From: BOG-932 sp965276835
GTDB lineage: Bacteria; Pseudomonadota; Alphaproteobacteria; BOG-932; Roseiterribacteraceae
Length of the DNA stretch: 64,000 nucleotides
Assembly: GCA_965276835.1 (NCBI GenBank)
Contig: OZ255631.1
Span: forward strand, 3,968,001-4,032,000
Direction of reading: 5' to 3'
The translations under genes were made by a program, and so were the position numbers. Shown one piece after another: positions 33,809-42,377 of the stretch. Below the pieces are notes generated by a model. The model saw nothing but the letters and a program-made list of their open reading frames with translations, had not been told where the DNA came from and searched no databases. How positions within the stretch are numbered: the first letter of the stretch is position 1; every line of letters begins with the position of its first letter.

Positions 33809-33927
33809 GACCCGTTGCGCCAGGGCTACGCAGGATTTGCGGCACAACGGCGTGGCATCATCGAACACGGGCCGAGACGATCGGTGGAATTTCCGCACGA
33901 CACCGCCGGCGTGATCTCGAAAGGACG

Positions 33928-34485
33928 ATGATGAAACGCTTCTCAAACAAGATCGTCGCGGCAAGCGCATTCGTGACCGCGCTCGGCGGAACGCTGTTGG
34001 CGTTCCCCCTGATCCTGGACAACCCGGCCTTCGCCCTGGACGCGCAAGCCGCGACGCCCGGCCAGCAGGACCGACACCACCACTGGATGCTGCCCAGCGA
34101 GCGGGTCGAGCCGCGCCTCGCCTATCTCAAGACCGCGCTGAAGATCACCGACGCGCAGACCAAGCAGTGGAACGCCTTCGCCGACGTGCTGCGCAAGCAG
34201 GCCAAGGACCGCGATGCCAAGTTTGAGGCCCTGCGCGCCAAGTTCGAGGCCGACAAAGACAAGTCGCGCCCCGAAATCTCCGTCATCGACCGTATGGAGC
34301 GGCGCGAGAAGATGATGACCGACGCTGCTGCCTCGCTTTCCGAGGTCCTGGCCGCGACCAAGCCGCTTTACGCGGTTCTGTCGGACGACCAGAAGCAGAC
34401 GGCGGACGAGCTGTTGGCCCATCGGGGCGGCCATGGCGGCTTCGGCCATCACGGCGGGTTCGGCGGTGGCGGCGGCGAGCACTAA
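33928..34485 (+). CDS. Spy/CpxP-like LTxxQ-motif periplasmic protein
   Basis: The 185-residue product has a signal peptide (SNKIVAASAFVTALGGTLLA) and then helical repeats with KITDAQTKQWNAFADVLRKQ and VLSDDQKQTADELL, the degenerate LTxxQ motifs of the Spy/CpxP family. These are envelope chaperones or stress sensors. The last 20 or so residues are a His-Gly-rich tail, which may bind metal. Two ATGs (33928, 33931) follow an AGGA site; either may be used. A strong terminator follows. Confidence 0.82.
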   Translation: MMKRFSNKIVAASAFVTALGGTLLAFPLILDNPAFALDAQAATPGQQDRHHHWMLPSERVEPRLAYLKTALKITDAQTKQWNAFADVLRKQAKDRDAKFEALRAKFEADKDKSRPEISVIDRMERREKMMTDAAASLSEVLAATKPLYAVLSDDQKQTADELLAHRGGHGGFGHHGGFGGGGGEH

Positions 34486-34502
34486 GCAACTCTGTCCGCG
34501 AT

Positions 34503-34534
34503 AAGGGCGGCGTCCTCGGGGCGCCGCCCTTTTT
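34503..34534 (+). terminator. Rho-independent terminator after the Spy-like gene
   Basis: AAGGGCGGCG at 34503-34512 pairs with CGCCGCCCTT, followed by TTTT to 34534, with a 9-base loop. It also sits at the 3' end of the convergent GST gene (34538), so it may serve both. Confidence 0.85.
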
Positions 34535-34537
34535 CGT

Positions 34538-35170
34538 TCAGGCGCCGGGAAAGCCGCGCCGCATCAGGTCATAGGGATGCGCCCATCCCGGCAGCGCGGC
34601 GATCCGATCGGCCCATGCGTCGATATTGGGAAATTTGCCGCGGTCGATGCCGGTTTCTTCAGGGAAATAGAGATAACCGACCATCGAGATGTCCGCGATT
34701 GTCGGCCTGTCGCCGACGATGAAGTCTCGCCCCGCCAGATGTTTCTCGACCAGGGTGAAGGCGCCCACCGCCCGCGCTCGCAGAAACTCGGTCACCGGGG
34801 TCTCACCGCTCTGCTGCAGACCGAACATGAACCGCAGCGTCGCCAGGTAGCTGGTGAATTTGTGGTTGTCGAACAGGATCCAACGCCAGATTTCACGCGC
34901 CTCGTCATCGTTCGCCGGGCCGAACTTACCGGTCTGTTCTGCCAGATACTGCAGGATGACGCCGCTCTGCGACAGCTTCTTTCCGTTATGATCCAGAACC
35001 GGAATTTCGCCGAGTTCGTTGACCTCGCTGCGGTATTTGTCGGACCGGCCTTCGCCGCCAAAAAAATCGACGAAGATCGGCTCCCAATCCAGGCCGCAGA
35101 GATTAAGCATCAGCGCCGCCTTATAGGCGTTTCCCGATTCTCCCATCCCGAATAGTTTATAATTAGACAT
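34538..35170 (-). CDS. Glutathione S-transferase family protein
   Basis: The 210-residue product has a thioredoxin-like first domain with LFGMGESGNAYKAALML and ELGEIPVLDHNGKKLSQSGV (the cis-Pro and the glutathione-binding SQS part, about residues 52-71), then a helical second domain. The catalytic or binding Ser/Tyr cannot be assigned firmly. The substrate is unknown. Confidence 0.88.
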   Translation of the reverse strand: MSNYKLFGMGESGNAYKAALMLNLCGLDWEPIFVDFFGGEGRSDKYRSEVNELGEIPVLDHNGKKLSQSGVILQYLAEQTGKFGPANDDEAREIWRWILFDNHKFTSYLATLRFMFGLQQSGETPVTEFLRARAVGAFTLVEKHLAGRDFIVGDRPTIADISMVGYLYFPEETGIDRGKFPNIDAWADRIAALPGWAHPYDLMRRGFPGA

Positions 35171-35195
35171 CTGTTACTTTCAGATTATTATATCA

Positions 35196-36119
35196 TTATT
35201 TGGAGCGTGACAGTTTCTCCAATATTCCATCAAGCTGGTCAATCGATTTATAGGCGATACTGAGCGTGCCGCTGGCGCCCTGCCCCTCGATCGTAACCCG
35301 CAGGCCCAGCCGCTCCGTCATGTCGCGCTCCAGCGCCAGCAGGTCGGCGTGCTTCGCGCCGGATTTCGCCGACGGCGGCGTCAGTTTGACCTTGGCGATC
35401 CCGGCCACCTTCGCCTGGTTGGCAAGGCGCTCGACCTCGCGCACCGACAGGTTGCACTCGGCGGCGGCTTTGGCCAGCGCCTCAGGATCCGGCGCGGTCA
35501 GCAACGCGCGGGCATGGCCGGCCGACAGCGCGCCATCCTGCAGCATCGTCTTCACCCTGTCGGGCAAAGCCAGCAGGCGCAGCATGTTGGCGACGTGGCT
35601 TCGGCTTTTGCCGACCAGATCACCCAACGCGGCATGCGAATGGTTGAATTCGTCGATCAGGCGCTGATAGCCTTCGGCCTCCTCCAGCGCGGTCAGGTCC
35701 TGCCGCTGTAAATTCTCGACCAGCGCGATTTCAAGCGCCTGGGTATCGGTCAGCGATTGAACGATGACCGGCACGTCATGCAGCTTCGCCAGCTGCGCCG
35801 CGCGCCAACGGCGCTCCCCGGCGATGATCTCATAGGCGTCGGGTTCGCCCGAGATGGCCCGCACCAGGATCGGCTGCAGCAGCCCATGCTGGCGGATCGA
35901 GCCGGCCAGTTCCTCGAGCGCGGCGGCGTCAAAATGGCGGCGCGGCTGAAATTTTCCGGGTCGCAGATACTCGACCGGCAGCGTGTTGCCGCCACCGCTC
36001 TGCGTCGGCGCGGCCTCACTCGATTCGGCCAGGGCAGGACGATAGGCGGCCTCAGCCTCCCCAAACAGATGGGATAGGCCGCGACCCAACCCCTTCTTTT
36101 TACTTGTATTTTCAGCCAC
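35196..36119 (-). CDS. parB: Chromosome partitioning protein ParB
   Basis: The front has KKKGLGRGLSHLFGE, then PVEYLRPGKFQPRRHF, and the CTP/parS-linked motif ELAGSIRQHGLLQPILVR with AGERRWRAAQLA (about residues 75-120), then a helix-turn-helix and a dimer domain. GTG 36119 has a GGAG site nine bases upstream and gives 307 residues; an upstream TTG at 36137 lies deeper in parA. It loads on parS, and two perfect sites lie nearby. Confidence 0.95.
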   Translation of the reverse strand: MAENTSKKKGLGRGLSHLFGEAEAAYRPALAESSEAAPTQSGGGNTLPVEYLRPGKFQPRRHFDAAALEELAGSIRQHGLLQPILVRAISGEPDAYEIIAGERRWRAAQLAKLHDVPVIVQSLTDTQALEIALVENLQRQDLTALEEAEGYQRLIDEFNHSHAALGDLVGKSRSHVANMLRLLALPDRVKTMLQDGALSAGHARALLTAPDPEALAKAAAECNLSVREVERLANQAKVAGIAKVKLTPPSAKSGAKHADLLALERDMTERLGLRVTIEGQGASGTLSIAYKSIDQLDGILEKLSRSK

Positions 36120-36894
36120 GGGCGGCGACTCCGTCAAAACGCTTCAGGAACTCGGCGCCCAATTGAATATAAGCCTGCGCGCCGACGCAGCGGTGATCGT
36201 AAACCAGAACGGGCAGCCCATGGGAGGGGGCTTCTGAGACGCGTACATTGCGCGGCACCACAGTATCGAACACCCGGTCGCCGAAATGTCCGCGCACGTC
36301 CTGCGCCACCGCATCCGACAGCGAGTTGCGCCGGTCGTACATGGTCAGGATGATACCGGCCAATTCCAGGCGCGGGTTCAGGCTGCGCTTTACCCGCTCC
36401 ACCGTCTGCACCAGATAGCTGAGCCCCTCCAGCGCATAGAATTCGGTCTGTAGCGGGACCAGCAGCGCGTCCGACGCGACCAGCGCATTTAAGGTCAGCA
36501 GGTTCAGCGACGGCGGGCAGTCGATCAGCACATGGTCGAAGTCGTTCCCGGCCAGGGCGGCGGTCAAACGATGCTCGCGCCGCTCGACATTGACCAGTTC
36601 GATCTCGGCGCCGGCCAATTGGACCGAGGCCGGGACGATCGACAGCCGCGGAATCGCCGTGGCCACTGCGGCTTCCGCCAACGAGGCGCCACCCAGTAGC
36701 AGTTCATAGGAACCCGTCACCCTCTGCGGCCGCTCGATGCCCAGGCCGGTCGACGCATTGCCCTGCGGGTCGAGGTCGATAATCAGCGTTTTGCGGCCCA
36801 TCGCGGCCAAAGCGGTGCCCAGATTGATCGCGGTTGTCGTTTTGCCGACCCCGCCCTTCTGGTTCACCAGGGCGAAAATACGATGTTTGGTCAT
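36112..36894 (-). CDS. parA: Chromosome partitioning ATPase ParA
   Basis: A deviant Walker ATPase with LVNQKGGVGKTTTAINLGTA (about residues 8-27) and DLDPQGNAS. It moves the parS-ParB complex to separate chromosome origins. The ATG at 36894 overlaps the rsmG stop as TGATG, and its own stop overlaps the parB start. Length 260 is normal. Confidence 0.97.
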   Translation of the reverse strand: MTKHRIFALVNQKGGVGKTTTAINLGTALAAMGRKTLIIDLDPQGNASTGLGIERPQRVTGSYELLLGGASLAEAAVATAIPRLSIVPASVQLAGAEIELVNVERREHRLTAALAGNDFDHVLIDCPPSLNLLTLNALVASDALLVPLQTEFYALEGLSYLVQTVERVKRSLNPRLELAGIILTMYDRRNSLSDAVAQDVRGHFGDRVFDTVVPRNVRVSEAPSHGLPVLVYDHRCVGAQAYIQLGAEFLKRFDGVAARG

Positions 36895-37511
36895 CAACTG
36901 GCCTCAAACACGTTTGACAGGCGGAAGATCGTGGAATCCGGATCGGTGACGCTTGGGAAGCGCTCGACAGTCATACGCCAGTGCCGCTCCGCCGTCTGCA
37001 ACTCTTCTTCGGCGCGTCGCCCTTTTGGGAACAGGCAAAGCGTTTCAGGGCCGATCAGCCGCCGCCCCAGCCCGAGCAGCTGGTCGAGCGGCTTCAACGC
37101 CCGCGCGGTCAGCACGCCGACCGGGAACCGCCGCACGGCCTCGCTCTTCACCGGATGCACGGTGACCGGCAAATCGAGTTCCGCGATCACGCTGCGCAGG
37201 AATTCGACCTTCTGGATGTTGTTCTCGACCAGATGGATATTCGGCAGGCCCAGGATCGCCAGGACCAACCCCGGAAAACCGGCCCCCGTGCCAAGGTCGA
37301 CAATAGCCTTTGAAGGGTCCGGAATCAGCGCCGCAAGCTGCGCCGAATCAAGGAAGTGCCGAACCCAAATATCCGCTTCGGTCGTATGGGAAATCAGACT
37401 AAGTGTTTGATTACGCGTAATAATGAGATTTTCAAGTCGCGCCAGTCGCATCTCTGTTTCACGTGAAACAGGGATTGCGGCGAGGAAACTGTCGCGCGGA
37501 TTAACCGGCAA
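36894..37511 (-). CDS. rsmG: 16S rRNA (guanine527-N7)-methyltransferase RsmG
   Basis: A SAM-dependent methyltransferase with IVDLGTGAGFPGLVLAI (about residues 69-85) and NNIQKVEFLRSV. It methylates G527 of 16S rRNA. The start is TTG 37511, overlapping the mnmG stop by 11 bases; the conserved VSRET lies at about residues 15-19. One parS site is located in this coding region. Confidence 0.95.
   Translation of the reverse strand: MPVNPRDSFLAAIPVSRETEMRLARLENLIITRNQTLSLISHTTEADIWVRHFLDSAQLAALIPDPSKAIVDLGTGAGFPGLVLAILGLPNIHLVENNIQKVEFLRSVIAELDLPVTVHPVKSEAVRRFPVGVLTARALKPLDQLLGLGRRLIGPETLCLFPKGRRAEEELQTAERHWRMTVERFPSVTDPDSTIFRLSNVFEAS
37455..37470. promoter_or_regulatory. parS centromere site 1 (inside rsmG)
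   Basis: TGTTTCACGTGAAACA, a perfect 16-bp palindrome and an exact match to the bacterial parS consensus. It falls in the rsmG codons for the VSRET stretch. ParB made by the adjacent gene binds here. Confidence 0.95.
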
Positions 37512-39381
37512 GGGAGACGGCGTCGCGTGGCGGTTCGCGGCGTTTGACGTGGCGCAGTAGCGCCGCCAGAGCGGCGGGGGTAACCCCTGGAATCCTGGCC
37601 GCCGCGCCCAGCGTATCGGGCCGTGTGCGGGTCAGCACCAGGCGTATTTCCGTCGACAGGCTGCCGACCGCGCCGTAATCCAGGTCCGCCGGCAGGGTCA
37701 GTGCATCGTCGCGGCGCAAAGCCCGAATATCAGCCTCCTGCCGGTCGAGATAGCCGGCATAACGCGCGTCGATCTCCACCTGCTCAACGGATACCGGGGA
37801 CAGCGCGGCAAGTTCGGGCCAAATCACGCTCAATCGCGACAAATCTATTCCCGGCAGCCGCAACAGATCGGCGACAGTCCGACGAACACCGTCGGCATTG
37901 ACATGAATGCCCGATCGGCCGAGTTCCGGCGGCGTGGCGCTGAGCGACGAGACGAGTGCGCGCGCACTGGAAAGGTCGTCCATCTTCGCGCGGAAAGCGG
38001 TTTGGCGCGCCGACCCGACCACGCCAAGCGCAATTCCTGTATCGGTCAAGCGTTGATCGGCGTTATCGGCCCGCAAGGTTAGACGATATTCGGCGCGCGA
38101 CGTGAACATGCGATAGGGCTCCGGTGCACCGCGCGTGACCAGATCGTCGACCATCACGCCGATATAGCAATCGCCCCGGCTCAGCGCGGCGCCGTCCGTC
38201 CCCGCAGCCCGCCGCGCTGCGTTCAACCCGGCCAGCAGCCCCTGCGCTCCCGCCTCTTCGTATCCGGTCGTACCGTTGATCTGCCCCGCCAGGAACAGGC
38301 CCTTCAGGCGCTTGGTCTCCAGGGTCGCCGACAGCTCTCGGGGATCGACGAAATCATATTCGATGGCATATCCGGGCCGGAAGACTTCAGCCCTTTCAAG
38401 CCCGGGGATTGTCCTCAGCAGTGCGCGCTGAACATCCTCCGGCAGGGAAGTCGAAATACCGTTCGGATAGACCGTCGGGTCGTTAAGCCCTTCAGGTTCA
38501 AGGAAAATCTGGTGTTGCGTCTTATCCGCGAAACGCACCACCTTGTCCTCGATCGACGGGCAATAACGCGGCCCCGTCGAAGAAATCTGCCCGGAATACA
38601 TCGGCGCGCGGTGTAGGTTCTCGCGGATCAGCGCGTGGCCTGTTTCGCTCGTCCAGGTAATGTGACACGGAATCTGGGGCGTTGTGATCTTGTCTGTCAG
38701 GGTCGAGAACGGCTCCGGTGGATCGTCGCCGTGCTGCACCTCCAACGCGCTCCAGTCGATCGTCCGCCCGTCGAGGCGCGGCGGCGTCCCGGTCTTCAGC
38801 CGGCCGAGCGCGAAACCCGCGCCGATCAGACGTTCCGACAGGCCCAAAGCCGGCGCTTCACCCACACGTCCTGCCGGAATCTTGGTTTCGCCGATATGGA
38901 TCAGGCCGTTCAGGAATGTCCCCGTGGTCAGCACGACCGCTCCGGCGGTCATTTCCTGCCCATCAGCCAGCACAATCCCCCGGACAAACCCTCCGGCACC
39001 AACGATCAGATCGACCGCGGAGCCCTCGACAATCTCCAGCCCCGCCTGTTCGGCCAGCAAATCCTGGATCGCCTGGCGATAGAGCGCGCGGTCCGCCTGG
39101 GCGCGCGGCCCGCGTACGGCGGGACCCTTCGAACGATTGAGCATACGAAACTGAATGCCGGCGCGGTCGATCGCGCGGCCCATGATGCCGTCCAGCGCAT
39201 CGATTTCGCGCACCAGATGGCCCTTACCCAGCCCGCCGATCGCGGGATTGCACGACATGATGCCCACGGTATCGCACTTATGGGTCAGCAACGCCGTGCG
39301 CGCGCCCATCCGGGCGGCAGCGGCCGCGGCCTCGGTCCCGGCGTGCCCGCCGCCGACAACAATGACGTCCCATTTCGACAT
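37501..39381 (-). CDS. mnmG: tRNA uridine-5-carboxymethylaminomethyl modification enzyme MnmG
   Basis: An FAD protein with VIVVGGGHAGTEAAAAAARM at the start and MSCNPAIGGLGKGHLVREID (about residues 43-62). With MnmE it makes the cmnm5 modification at wobble uridine 34 of tRNAs. Length 626 is normal. It lies between rsmG and, beyond a small secreted protein, its partner mnmE. Confidence 0.97.
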   Translation of the reverse strand: MSKWDVIVVGGGHAGTEAAAAAARMGARTALLTHKCDTVGIMSCNPAIGGLGKGHLVREIDALDGIMGRAIDRAGIQFRMLNRSKGPAVRGPRAQADRALYRQAIQDLLAEQAGLEIVEGSAVDLIVGAGGFVRGIVLADGQEMTAGAVVLTTGTFLNGLIHIGETKIPAGRVGEAPALGLSERLIGAGFALGRLKTGTPPRLDGRTIDWSALEVQHGDDPPEPFSTLTDKITTPQIPCHITWTSETGHALIRENLHRAPMYSGQISSTGPRYCPSIEDKVVRFADKTQHQIFLEPEGLNDPTVYPNGISTSLPEDVQRALLRTIPGLERAEVFRPGYAIEYDFVDPRELSATLETKRLKGLFLAGQINGTTGYEEAGAQGLLAGLNAARRAAGTDGAALSRGDCYIGVMVDDLVTRGAPEPYRMFTSRAEYRLTLRADNADQRLTDTGIALGVVGSARQTAFRAKMDDLSSARALVSSLSATPPELGRSGIHVNADGVRRTVADLLRLPGIDLSRLSVIWPELAALSPVSVEQVEIDARYAGYLDRQEADIRALRRDDALTLPADLDYGAVGSLSTEIRLVLTRTRPDTLGAAARIPGVTPAALAALLRHVKRREPPRDAVSLAG

Positions 39382-39436
39382 GGGAGGAGATTACGTATTT
39401 CGTGGCGACCGGTCAAAGGCGGCGCAGCAACAGCGA

Positions 39437-39452
39437 TGTTTCACGTGAAACA
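39437..39452. promoter_or_regulatory. parS centromere site 2 (upstream of mnmG)
   Basis: A second exact TGTTTCACGTGAAACA. It lies 56 bases upstream of the mnmG start, in the gap before the secreted-protein gene, about 2 kb from the first site. Confidence 0.95.
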
Positions 39453-39465
39453 GATCAAGGCCGCG

Positions 39466-39882
39466 CTACTTAAGTCGGACAAGATTAAACGAAAATCCGC
39501 CATCCTCGAACAGGCCGACGCCCAAGGCCGTGTCTTTGTCCCGCGACAATGTCGCGTGATTTATCACGCTTTCCGCCGCCAGTTTGGTCATCTGGAGCAC
39601 GCCTTTGAAGGCGCAGGTCTGGCCGTTGACCAGCGTAAGGTGCCCGTTCACAGGGCTTTTCAGCCCCGAATCGGCGACGCACGACGATGTCTTCGCGGTA
39701 AAGTTTCCGCTCCCATCGATCCTCAGCGTGCAGTCGAGCCAATAGTCCAGGCTTCCGGTGCTGATCCCAACGGTGTAGCTCGCCCAAACCCCTGTCAGGT
39801 CAGCCTGGGTGCAGAACGCGCGGGCTGCCGGAGATGCAAGGGCGGCCAGTGCGATCGCAGCGCTTAAAACGCGAAGTTTCAT
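39466..39882 (-). CDS. Secreted protein, unknown, between mnmG and mnmE
   Basis: ATG 39882 gives 138 residues with a signal peptide (KLRVLSAAIALAALASPAARA) and a mature lipocalin- or beta-barrel-like alternation: LTGVWASYTVG, LDYWLDCTLRIDG, GHLTLVNGQTCAFKG. Three or four cysteines may form disulfides. No family recognised. It is an unusual insertion into the usually tight mnmE-mnmG gene order. Confidence 0.65.
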   Translation of the reverse strand: MKLRVLSAAIALAALASPAARAFCTQADLTGVWASYTVGISTGSLDYWLDCTLRIDGSGNFTAKTSSCVADSGLKSPVNGHLTLVNGQTCAFKGVLQMTKLAAESVINHATLSRDKDTALGVGLFEDGGFSFNLVRLK

Positions 39883-39895
39883 TTCGAAGATCCCA

Positions 39896-41362
39896 TCATT
39901 TGCCGATGCAGAAGTCCCTGAATACCGCATCCAGCATGTCTTCGATATCGATTCGTCCCGTGATCCTGCCGAGCGCGTCGCCCGCGCGGCGCAGCTCTTC
40001 CGCTGCGAGTTCGGGCAGAGGCGCAACGCCCGCGCTGTCGAGAGCGACGAGGCAGGCGGCGAGTGCCTCGCGGTGACGGGCACGCGTCGGCGGTGGAGGG
40101 CCACGGTCGGCCAGCAGTGCCGCTGCGCGCGCGGTCAGGGTTTCGATGAGTGCGTCCAGGCCGGCGCCGGTTTTGGTGGAAACCTCAATCGCCCGTTTTT
40201 TATCGCCTCCCCCCTTGAGGGGGAGGTCGACGGCGCTTTGGCCGGCGGGTGGGGGGTGATGGTCCCGCCTTCTCCCAAATATCCGACCTGCTGGACCAGC
40301 CCCTCCCTCCCGGACCTGCGGTCCGACCTCCCCCTCAAGGGGGGAGCCGAAGAGTTTAGAGCGGCCCATAGCCAAATCCGCCTTGCTCGCCACGACGACA
40401 GTCCGATCGTCCAGCAGCGCCAGCGTCTCGGAGTCCGGCTCCGCGTCAGCAGCGAACAGCGCCAAAACCAGGTCGGCAGCCTCGGCACGAACACGGGCGC
40501 GAGCGATGCCCTGCGCCTCGATCTCACCATCGGCAGCACGCAGGCCGGCGGTATCCACCAGGATCACAGGGTATCCGCCCAGATCGAGATGCACTTCGAT
40601 TGCGTCCCGCGTTGTGCCCGCCTCCGCCGACACGATGGCAACATCGCGTCGGGCCAGCGCGTTGACCAGGCTTGATTTGCCGGCGTTCGGCGCGCCCACC
40701 ACCGCGACCGTCAGCCCATCGCGCAAACGCTCGCCGCGCCGTGCATCCGCCAGGTGGGCCGCAATCTCCGCGCCCAGCTCGACGATTTGTCCGGACAATT
40801 GCGCGACAGGATCGCCGATATCCTCATCGGGGAACTCGATATCGGCTTCAAGGTGGGCGCGCAGCGCGATCAGGCGGGCTCGCCAGCCATCATAGAGCAC
40901 GCTCAAGCCGCCGCCTGCTTGCGCCAAAGCCTGCCTGCGCTGCGCCTCGGTTTCCGCCGCTGCCAGGTCGGCGATGGCCTCCGCTTCGGTCAGATCCAGC
41001 TTCCCATTCAGGAAGGCGCGCCGCGAAAACGCACCCGGTTCGGCTTGACGCAGACCGGGGACACGGCTCAGTGCGGCGGCAATCGCCTCCGCGACCGCGC
41101 GGCCGCCATGGCTTTGGATTTCAGCCGAATCCTCACCGGTGAAACTCGCGGGACCGGGGAACCACAGCACGACCGCCTGGTCGATCGCCGCACCCGTGTC
41201 CGGCTCACGCACCGTGCGCACGGCGGCGCGGCGCGGCGCGGGAAGCGGTTCGCCGGTCAGCAATTGGATCGCGGCGGCGGTATCGGGGCCGGAAAGGCGC
41301 CACACCGCAATCGCGGCGCGGCCGGGCGCGCTGGCCAGGGCGAACAGAGTCTCGCCCGTCAT
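39896..41362 (-). CDS. mnmE: tRNA modification GTPase MnmE, with in-frame repeat insertion
   Basis: The folate-binding N-domain and the helical/G-domain body are normal, with G1 GAPNAGKSSL, G2 GTTRD, G3 DTAGLR, a G4-like SKAD and the C-terminal CIGK needed for function. The length of 488 is about 40-45 above the family norm. The excess lies at about residues 336-387, between G4 (VVASKADLAMG) and G5 (IEVSTKTGAG), and starts GSPLEGEVGPQVREGG. It is encoded by a palindromic repeat (40207-40346). The G4-G5 loop is exposed, so the protein may still work. Confidence 0.93.
   Translation of the reverse strand: MTGETLFALASAPGRAAIAVWRLSGPDTAAAIQLLTGEPLPAPRRAAVRTVREPDTGAAIDQAVVLWFPGPASFTGEDSAEIQSHGGRAVAEAIAAALSRVPGLRQAEPGAFSRRAFLNGKLDLTEAEAIADLAAAETEAQRRQALAQAGGGLSVLYDGWRARLIALRAHLEADIEFPDEDIGDPVAQLSGQIVELGAEIAAHLADARRGERLRDGLTVAVVGAPNAGKSSLVNALARRDVAIVSAEAGTTRDAIEVHLDLGGYPVILVDTAGLRAADGEIEAQGIARARVRAEAADLVLALFAADAEPDSETLALLDDRTVVVASKADLAMGRSKLFGSPLEGEVGPQVREGGAGPAGRIFGRRRDHHPPPAGQSAVDLPLKGGGDKKRAIEVSTKTGAGLDALIETLTARAAALLADRGPPPPTRARHREALAACLVALDSAGVAPLPELAAEELRRAGDALGRITGRIDIEDMLDAVFRDFCIGK
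40207..40346. repeat. 140-bp palindromic repeat inserted in mnmE
   Basis: Its two 23-bp ends, at 40207-40229 and 40324-40346, are perfect inverted repeats of each other, built around the core CCCCCTTGAGGGGGAGG. Each end is itself a small palindrome (CTCCCCC, CTTGA, GGGGGAG). The inserted DNA is in frame and stop-free in the mnmE direction. This looks like an alphaproteobacterial coding-sequence palindromic element. Confidence 0.85.
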
Positions 41363-41375
41363 GACTCAGGCCCTG

Positions 41376-41765
41376 CTATTCGGCGGGAACGGCGACCTGT
41401 TCGGGCCGGAGTTCTTCCTGCTCGGTGGTCAATAACAGTCGCTCGACGCGCTTGCCCTGCTTCAGGTGGGTCTCAAGGATTTCGTCGAGATCGGCGCGGG
41501 TGTCATAGTGATACCAGACGCCCTCGGGATAGATCGCGATCGTGCAGCCCAGCTCGCAGCGGTCGAGGCAGCCGGAGGCGTTGATCCGCACGTCCTTCAA
41601 GCCGGCGGCGCGCGCCTGGGCCTTGAAATAATCGCGCAGCTTTTCCGAACCGCGCCGCGCGCAGGACGGCCGCTTGGCGCCCTCGCCGCGGTCGTTCGTG
41701 CAGACGAAGACATGCGCCTCGTAATACGGGGCGGGATCGGACGGAAGAGAACGGTCGGTCGACAT
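41376..41765 (-). CDS. Thioredoxin-like [2Fe-2S] ferredoxin
   Basis: The 129-residue protein has HVFVCTNDRGEGAKRPSC (two cysteines 11 apart) near the start and INASGCLDRCELGCTIAIYP near the middle, the ligands of thioredoxin-like ferredoxins. It carries electrons, and the partner is unknown. It is followed, eight bases on, by a small conserved gene in the same direction. Confidence 0.85.
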   Translation of the reverse strand: MSTDRSLPSDPAPYYEAHVFVCTNDRGEGAKRPSCARRGSEKLRDYFKAQARAAGLKDVRINASGCLDRCELGCTIAIYPEGVWYHYDTRADLDEILETHLKQGKRVERLLLTTEQEELRPEQVAVPAE

Positions 41766-41773
41766 GGAACTCT

Positions 41774-42013
41774 CTATTTTTTCTTCGGATCGCTCATGGC
41801 GTTCCAGAACATCTTCTGAATGTTTTCGAAGCCTTGCATGGAGGCGGGAAGCCAGGTCTTCAGCAGCGCATCGGGCTCCATCGACCGCATGGCGGCCAAG
41901 GTGCGCTCCTCAACCTCCTTCATCAGTCTCTCCTGCATCGGCGCAATATCCGGCAGGCCGAAGAAGGCGCGGGCCTCTTCGGGTGTGCAGTCGATATCAA
42001 CAGTTACCTTCAT
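41774..42013 (-). CDS. Small conserved protein, DUF6489-like
   Basis: A 79-residue protein starting MKVTVDIDCTPEEARAFFGL and continuing LPDIAPMQERLMKEVEERT, which I recall as DUF6489, common in alphaproteobacteria. The C-terminus PASMQGFENIQKMFWNAM suggests an amphipathic helix. No function is known. It lies upstream of, and probably with, the ferredoxin gene. Confidence 0.75.
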   Translation of the reverse strand: MKVTVDIDCTPEEARAFFGLPDIAPMQERLMKEVEERTLAAMRSMEPDALLKTWLPASMQGFENIQKMFWNAMSDPKKK

Positions 42014-42101
42014 GTTGACCGGACACTAGACAATGCCGGGCGGCCGGGCAATCGGGTAAGTCGCACTCAATGAGAGATCGACGACGAATCCGTTAAACCT
42101 C

Positions 42102-42141
42102 TTTCGTCATTGCCAGGAGCGGAGCGACGCAGCAATCCAAG
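42102..42141 (+). repeat. Dispersed repeat, copy 2
   Basis: TTTCGTCATTGCCAGGAGCG followed by GAGCGACGCAGCAATCCAAG. About 33 of 40 positions equal the copy at 26125-26164. It lies in a 364-base gap (42014-42377) that otherwise contains a second repeat and the promoter of the SOS-box gene. Confidence 0.75.
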
Positions 42142-42182
42142 CCCACCCGGATAGGCAGTGGGCAAGCGGCACTCAAGACAAT

Positions 42183-42287
42183 TTAACGCTGAGCACGCAG
42201 AGGCTTACGCGCAGGACGCCGAGTAGATTTGCAAAGCATCTTCTCCATCCGCGTTCCTCTGCGCATTCTCACGTCCTCGGCGTTAAA
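42183..42287. repeat. Imperfect palindromic intergenic repeat
   Basis: TTTAACGC at 42183-42190 and GCGTTAAA at 42280-42287 bound a 105-bp stretch with matching inner parts (CGCAGAGG / CCTCTGCG). The inside is made of short runs such as GCACGCAGAGG and GGACGCCGAG, like a known dispersed repeat type. No gene. Confidence 0.55.
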
Positions 42288-42352
42288 ATCATGTGGCCGC
42301 CCTTTCATATGCCTTTCCCACGAGGAGTGAGGCGAAATCCACTTGACATTTT

Positions 42353-42367
42353 GTTCTTTATATGTTC
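42353..42367. promoter_or_regulatory. Putative LexA (SOS) box with overlapping promoter
   Basis: GTTCTTTATATGTTC fits the alphaproteobacterial LexA consensus GTTC-N7-GTTC exactly. A TTGACA -35 box is at 42343-42348, so the site lies in the promoter spacer. The start codon is only ten bases after the box, so the message would be nearly leaderless. Confidence 0.65.
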
Positions 42368-42377
42368 TTAGTTGCGG

